This document shows, one piece after another, positions 59,706-64,000 of a stretch of 64,000 nucleotides of DNA. Position numbers and translations under genes: made by a program. The notes under the pieces are model-generated. The model had not been told where the DNA came from and did not search any database. It was given only the letters and a program-made list of their open reading frames with translations. The DNA is from Scleromitrula shiraiana (Eukaryota > Ascomycota > Leotiomycetes > Helotiales > Sclerotiniaceae): the NCBI GenBank assembly GCA_028455995.1, contig JABELC010000008.1, positions 2,104,501 through 2,168,500 on the forward strand, given 5' to 3'. Positions within the stretch are counted from its first letter, which is position 1. Every line of letters begins with the position of its first letter.

Positions 59706-60648
59706 ATGCCAACAATTTCGCTAAAGAAAAAACTGACTCTAAACAATGGAATAAAAATCCCACTTATCCATCTGGGAGTGTACATGACATCTGGTCATGA
59801 AACCTCCCAGGCAGTTACGAATGCTCTCGAGTCCGGATACCTTGCAATTGATTCAGCAGAATGGTATGCAAATGAAAAAGAAGTTGGGGGAGCTATCAAT
59901 TCCTTCATTAAGTCTAAAGGGATTAAGAGGGAGGATCTATGGTTCACAACGAAATTGAAATCGAATGTAGGTTATGATGCTACGAGAAAGGCAGTGAAGG
60001 ATAGTCTGAGGAGAAGTGGTTTGGATTATATCGATTTGTATCTATTGCATAGTCCATATGGGGGTAAAGAGAAGAGAGCGGAGTGTTGGAGAGCAGTCGA
60101 AGATGCTATCATGGATGGCGAAGTAAAGGCTGGTGGAGTCAGTAATTTTGGTGTTAGACATGTAAGTATTCCTTCCCCCCATCTTTTTCTCAGCTGCGAT
60201 CTATTTGCTAGGTATCTTGCTGGGTATCTTGCTGATGTAGATCTTCACCGCTATGTAGTTACAAGAACTTCTTTTCTCGAAACCTCGAATCGTCCCATCC
60301 GTAAATCAAATCGAAGTTCATCCATTCAACACACGAACTTCAATAACAGACTTTTGTCAGAAGAATGGAATCACCGTCGAAGCATATGCACCATTAGCAC
60401 GAGCTTTAAGAATGAAACATCCTGTGATAGTCGAGCTATCGAAGAAATATTCTTGTACACCCGCACAATTGTTGGTTAAATGGTCTATACAACATGGATA
60501 TGTTCCTCTACCGAAGAGTGTAAAGAAGGAAAGGATTATCGAGAATGCGAGTGTGGATGAATTGGAAATTGATGAGAAGGATATGACGAGGTTGGATGGG
60601 TTGGATGAATGTTTGGTAACGGATTGGGATCCTACTGATGCTGAATAG
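59706..60648 (+). CDS. Aldo-keto reductase (AKR superfamily)
   Basis: Exons 59706-60161 and 60259-60648 join across a 97-nt phase-0 intron (GTAAGT...TGTAG) to 281 residues, a normal length. The AKR catalytic tetrad is complete: Asp49 and Tyr54 in AIDSAEWYANEKEVG, Lys83 in FTTKLKS, His115 in YLLHSPYG. NADPH-site blocks follow: GVSNFGVRH, VNQIEVHP, YAPLARALRM, and LPKSVKKERIIENA near the end. It should reduce aldehydes or ketones with NADPH in the cytosol; the substrate cannot be read from the sequence. The intron contains a short direct repeat (GGTATCTTGCTG twice). Exon 2 read from the acceptor TGTAG restores LQELLFSKPRIVPSVNQIEV, which confirms the splice. Confidence 0.92.
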
Positions 60649-60868
60649 ATAGGATGAATGAATATACATTCATCCTTTTTTTTTCGAGTTGAAGCCTAAG
60701 TATGATTGTGATTAGATATGACTCTTCGTAGGTCTTCTTAATCGATGAAATTGTTTTTTCTTTCTCTTCCTTTTGTTTCCTCTCCTTTCGCAATCAATTA
60801 TTGATCAGATATTGATGGACGGAAGAATTGTTGTCCATATTCCAGATCAACCTATGGGAGAAAATAAC

Positions 60869-60910
60869 ATATACCAAGCCATATACCAAGCCATATACCA
60901 AGCCATATCC
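60869..60910. repeat. ATATACCAAGCC tandem repeat
   Basis: Three exact 12-base units and half of a fourth. Confidence 0.95.
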
Positions 60911-61302
60911 ACAAAATCAAACTCCTCCGGGGTATCTCCACATTCCCCGATCTCGGAATATTAAAAGTTATTAAATCTAATGACAAACAAGAAGTTATTT
61001 TAAATCAATTAAATCAAAGTTCCTAATCAAAGATTACAACCTTTACAACCTTTACAACCTTTGCAACCTCTAGGCAATTATGATATTTCTTTCCGTTTGA
61101 AATGCTTATGTTATGGCACATATATCCCGTTAATGAATCCGAATCCATGGATGGTTCCGGCCGATTAACCCCCACCTCCATCAAATCTTATCGGATTGTG
61201 CGAGTGATAAATAATATGGAAAAAACCCTACTAGTAACACTTTCTCCTATAATAAACATGCAAATGAGTTCTTTTTATCAAATAATTTCAAAGGTTCCGT
61301 AT

Positions 61303-61360
61303 ATATAGGAATATAGGAATATAGGAATATATAGGAATTTATAGGAATATGTAGGAATAT
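61303..61360. repeat. TATAGGAA tandem repeat
   Basis: About six imperfect units of 9-12 bases (ATATAGGAAT, ATATATAGGAAT, TTATAGGAATATG). Confidence 0.9.
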
Positions 61361-61827
61361 TACAAACTATTCAATTTATTATTACCCTTTCGGTACTTTC
61401 TTCATATGTACATGTTATGACTCGGATAAGGTACTAGTATATATTGCTTGACTATACTATTCACCTTACTAACATATATTTTTCCTACCCCAGCGCTACG
61501 CCATTCATGCATCTACTAGATACTAGTAGTCACGTTATTACTTCCCGTAATGTATAATATGACTGTGGCACCCGGCCGCGATATGTGAACTTGAAGCTTG
61601 TCTAAGATATTTGAATTGACCAATTATATAACAACGATAAGGATTTCTATTTGAGAGATCGGTGACATCGTGTTTGCTATTTGCTATATCCGAGTTGGAA
61701 TTTCTTTTCTCTCTAAATTTCTCTTCAAATTTCTCTTTTCCTTTGAAAGTTACGCAACAGTAATCGGAGCATGACTAATAAAATCAACTTGAGATCAGTT
61801 GATTTGAAAATAAAGAAATAATAATTG

Positions 61828-61876
61828 TCCATGTGTTCCTCCATGTGTTCTTTCATGTGTTCTTTCATGTGTTCTT
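61828..61876. repeat. TCCATGTGTTCT tandem repeat
   Basis: Four units of about 12 bases, ending next to the palindrome CGGCCGGCCG. Confidence 0.93.
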
Positions 61877-62625
61877 CGGCCGGCCGAAAATTGAACTTGA
61901 TCCCTTGATCAATAAATACTGAGATGAATAGAGATTGAAGAAGCTATTCAAGGTTGATCATCAGTACCCACCTAACCAACATATGTCCGAGGAACAATAC
62001 AGGAAAAACCCAAGTGGGATTTCTCCAATCTAACTATATCTGTTTTTCTAATATCTGTTTTTCTAACAGAATCCACCGATCGCGGACTTCAAGGATAACC
62101 TGGGAAACGTCATCCATCTTCTATCACTTTTATAGGAAAAGAGGCTGAATATTGAATGATTTTTGGTGGGGATAAGTGAACTCAAATTGAGGGGTAAAAG
62201 GGAAAATTTTGATATTGTACATGATATCGATGAAGATTTTCACGGATGAATACAATAATCAATGATAATGAGCTGAACAAGATTGCTTCAAAAGATTTGA
62301 TTTGATAACACAATAAATTAATTGCCCGAGTGAAAATCTTCATTTGGTAATGTTACCATCTTCATCTTCTTTCTTACTTCTTTGCTTGCTCCAGAAATCC
62401 AGAAATCGGACTAGATTTCTAGACTTCACCTAACAAACAATACTATAAAGTCAACAAGCTACTTCCCAGCTATAAAGTTCCCAAATTAAATACTAACAGC
62501 TTGGGACCCGATATATTGACTCGATCTTCTGTCTAGTTCTAAAATAAGTCTATCTCGAATTTAACCCCACTTGGATACAAATACCTGCTTCTTCCTATAT
62601 CTTTCTACTCCTTCTTCCATCTACC

Positions 62626-62638
62626 CTATCTTCTTATC
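62626..62638. promoter_or_regulatory. Pair of GATA-factor sites upstream of NADP-GDH
   Basis: CTATC and CTTATC (GATAG and GATAAG on the minus strand) lie about 105-120 bases upstream of the GDH start codon. GATA sites are bound by the nitrogen regulator AreA/Nit2, which is known to act on NADP-GDH genes in other ascomycetes. The spacing is compatible, but such short sites also occur by chance. Confidence 0.4.
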
Positions 62639-62743
62639 TAGACAACAATTGTTATTGAACTTATTTGATTCTTTCCTTACATTATATTTTAAAACCTTTT
62701 CTTTGCAACTTTTTGATACCCAAATATAAACCAATTTACAATC

Positions 62744-64000
62744 ATGTCTAACCTTCCATCTGAGCCAGAGTTCGAGCAAGCTTACAAAGGTGTGTTTACA
62801 CTTCATCCCCCCCCCCTTTTTTTTGGCTTCCCATTGAGTCGTGAAATACGACACTAACATATTTTTTTCCCCATTGCAGAGCTCGCATCCACTCTCGAGA
62901 ACTCAACTCTTTTCCAAAAGAACCCAGAATATAAGACCGCTCTTAAAATCGTTTCCATCCCTGAACGAGTCATTCAATTCCGTGTTGTTTGGGAAGACGA
63001 CAACAACCAACCACAAGTTAACCGTGGATACCGTGTTCAATTTAACTCAGCACTTGGTCCATACAAGGGAGGATTGAGATTCCACCCAACTGTTAACTTG
63101 AGTGTTTTGAAATTCTTGGGTTTTGAGCAAATCTTCAAGAATGCTTTGACTGGCTGTATGTCATACTTTTTGTTTACCCAGCTTCAGTAAACGTGATAAA
63201 CGAAAGAAATCATGCTGATGATTTGAACTTTTACAGTGAACATTGGAGGAGGAAAAGGAGGAGCCGACTTCGACCCAAAAGGAAAATCCGACAACGAAAT
63301 CAGAAAATTCTGCGTTGCTTTCATGCGCGAATTGAACAAACATATTGGTGCTGATACTGATGTCCCAGCTGGAGACATTGGTGTTTCCGGAAGAGAGATT
63401 GGTTACTTGTTCGGTGCTTACAGAGCTGAGAAGAACAAGTGGGAGGGCGTTCTTACCGGAAAGGGTGGAAGCTGGGGTGGTTCTCTCATCAGACCTGAGG
63501 CCACTGGATATGGTTTGGTTTACGTATGTTTTCCCTCATTTGTTATACTTTATGCTGCCACTTGAACGAATACTAATCATTACTCAATCTAGTATGTCGA
63601 CCACATGATTAACTACGCCGGTCAAGGATCATTCAAGGGCAAGCGCGTTGCTATCTCCGGTTCAGGAAATGTTGCCCAATACGCCGCCCTCAAGGCAATC
63701 GAATTAGGTGCCACCGTTGTTTCCCTTTCCGATTCTCAAGGATCCCTCATCGCTGAGGGTGACGCATTTTTCTCACCAGAAGATATTCACAACATTGCAG
63801 CTCTCAAGGTCAAGAGACAAGCTATCTCTACTTTCGACCACGCCGGCAAGTTCAAGTACATCGAAGGAGCAAGACCATGGACCCACGTTAAGGTTGATGT
63901 TGCCCTTCCATCTGCAACCCAAAACGAAGTCAGCAAGGAAGAAGCCGAAGCTCTAATCGCAAGTGGTGCTCGTTTCATCGCTGAAGGTTCCAACATGGGA
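62744..64000 (+). CDS. gdhA: NADP-specific glutamate dehydrogenase, N-terminal two-thirds (runs off the edge)
   Basis: Exons 62744-62789, 62880-63155, 63237-63523 and 63593 to the window end are in phase and give about 351 residues of the usual ~450. Class I hexameric GDH blocks are present: FRVVWEDDNNQPQVNRGYRV, GPYKGGLRFHP, GGGKGGADFDPKGKSD (substrate Lys), DVPAGDIGVSGREIG, and the NADPH-binding fold with SGSGNVAQYAA. The enzyme makes glutamate from 2-oxoglutarate and ammonium with NADPH in the cytosol, the main ammonium-assimilation step. Codon use is strongly biased to C-ending codons, unlike its neighbours, as in highly expressed fungal genes. The start context CAATCATGTCT is good, and the first exon is only 46 nt. 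Confidence 0.97.

Larger units (their letters stand above)
60649..62743. other. Intergenic with several short tandem repeats
   Basis: About 2.1 kb between the reductase and NADP-GDH genes. No gene recognised: a frame at 60773-60964 contains only a repeat-derived YQAI triplet. The final ~400 bases are C/T-rich, as usual for promoters of strongly expressed fungal genes. Confidence 0.6.

Overview
The window is chromosomal DNA of a filamentous ascomycete. Most genes carry short introns (about 44-97 nt) with GTATGT/GTAAGT donors, CTAAC/CTAAT branch sites and TAG/CAG acceptors. The products include fungal hallmarks: Ssd1, Gle1, a Zn2Cys6 regulator, a 2EXR protein and NADP-glutamate dehydrogenase. 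A 15-kb block of almost pure A/T with C-to-T decay between repeat copies shows repeat-induced point mutation (RIP). I think a Leotiomycete (Botrytis/Sclerotinia-like) is likely, but this is inference and not proof.

Layout. 1-875 is the 3' end of a coiled-coil protein. 2.2-3.3 kb (-) is an ACMSD-type amidohydrolase that has lost three of five catalytic/metal residues. 5.4-5.7 kb (-) is an orphan N-terminal domain of a fungal NLR-type protein. 6.95-8.0 kb (-) is a secreted ferritin-like protein. 8.0-11.1 kb is gene-free, microsatellite-rich and G-depleted on the + strand. 11.06-15.64 kb (-) is SSD1 in five exons, and 19.0-20.8 kb (+) is GLE1; between these divergent genes lie 3.4 kb of low-complexity DNA. 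20.8-28.1 kb is mostly gene-poor, with one small spliced candidate (24.5-24.9 kb) and a gene broken by one stop (26.6-27.4 kb). A 2EXR gene at 28.1-29.05 kb has a first exon made only of its ATG.

30.2-31.4 kb (-) is a class 1A dihydroorotate dehydrogenase, divergent from a J-domain gene with one nonsense codon (32.0-32.6 kb). 35.2-36.7 kb is a heme-binding DOMON/cytochrome b561 fusion, 36.9-39.2 kb (-) a seven-exon Zn2Cys6 transcription factor, 40.25-41.4 kb a sterol-dehydrogenase pseudogene with three lesions, and 42.2-43.2 kb (-) a secreted GH16 glucanase. 43.6-58.1 kb is a gene-free AT-rich block. It holds two complete copies and one half copy of a ~980-bp long-inverted-repeat element, two other RIP-decayed repeat families, and a striking excess of ACTAGT-centred palindromes. 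After it come an LSB1-like gene without an SH3 domain (58.6-59.7 kb, -), an aldo-keto reductase (59.7-60.6 kb) and the 5' two-thirds of NADP-glutamate dehydrogenase (62.7 kb to the edge).

The genes do not form one pathway; they are unlinked functions: mRNA handling (SSD1, GLE1), pyrimidine and nitrogen metabolism (DHOD, GDH), secreted/cell-surface enzymes (GH16, ferritin-like, DOMON-b561) and decaying accessory genes around the AT block. I recognised no CRISPR array and no tRNA or rRNA gene. Exon boundaries were deduced by eye from splice signals, reading phase and family motifs.
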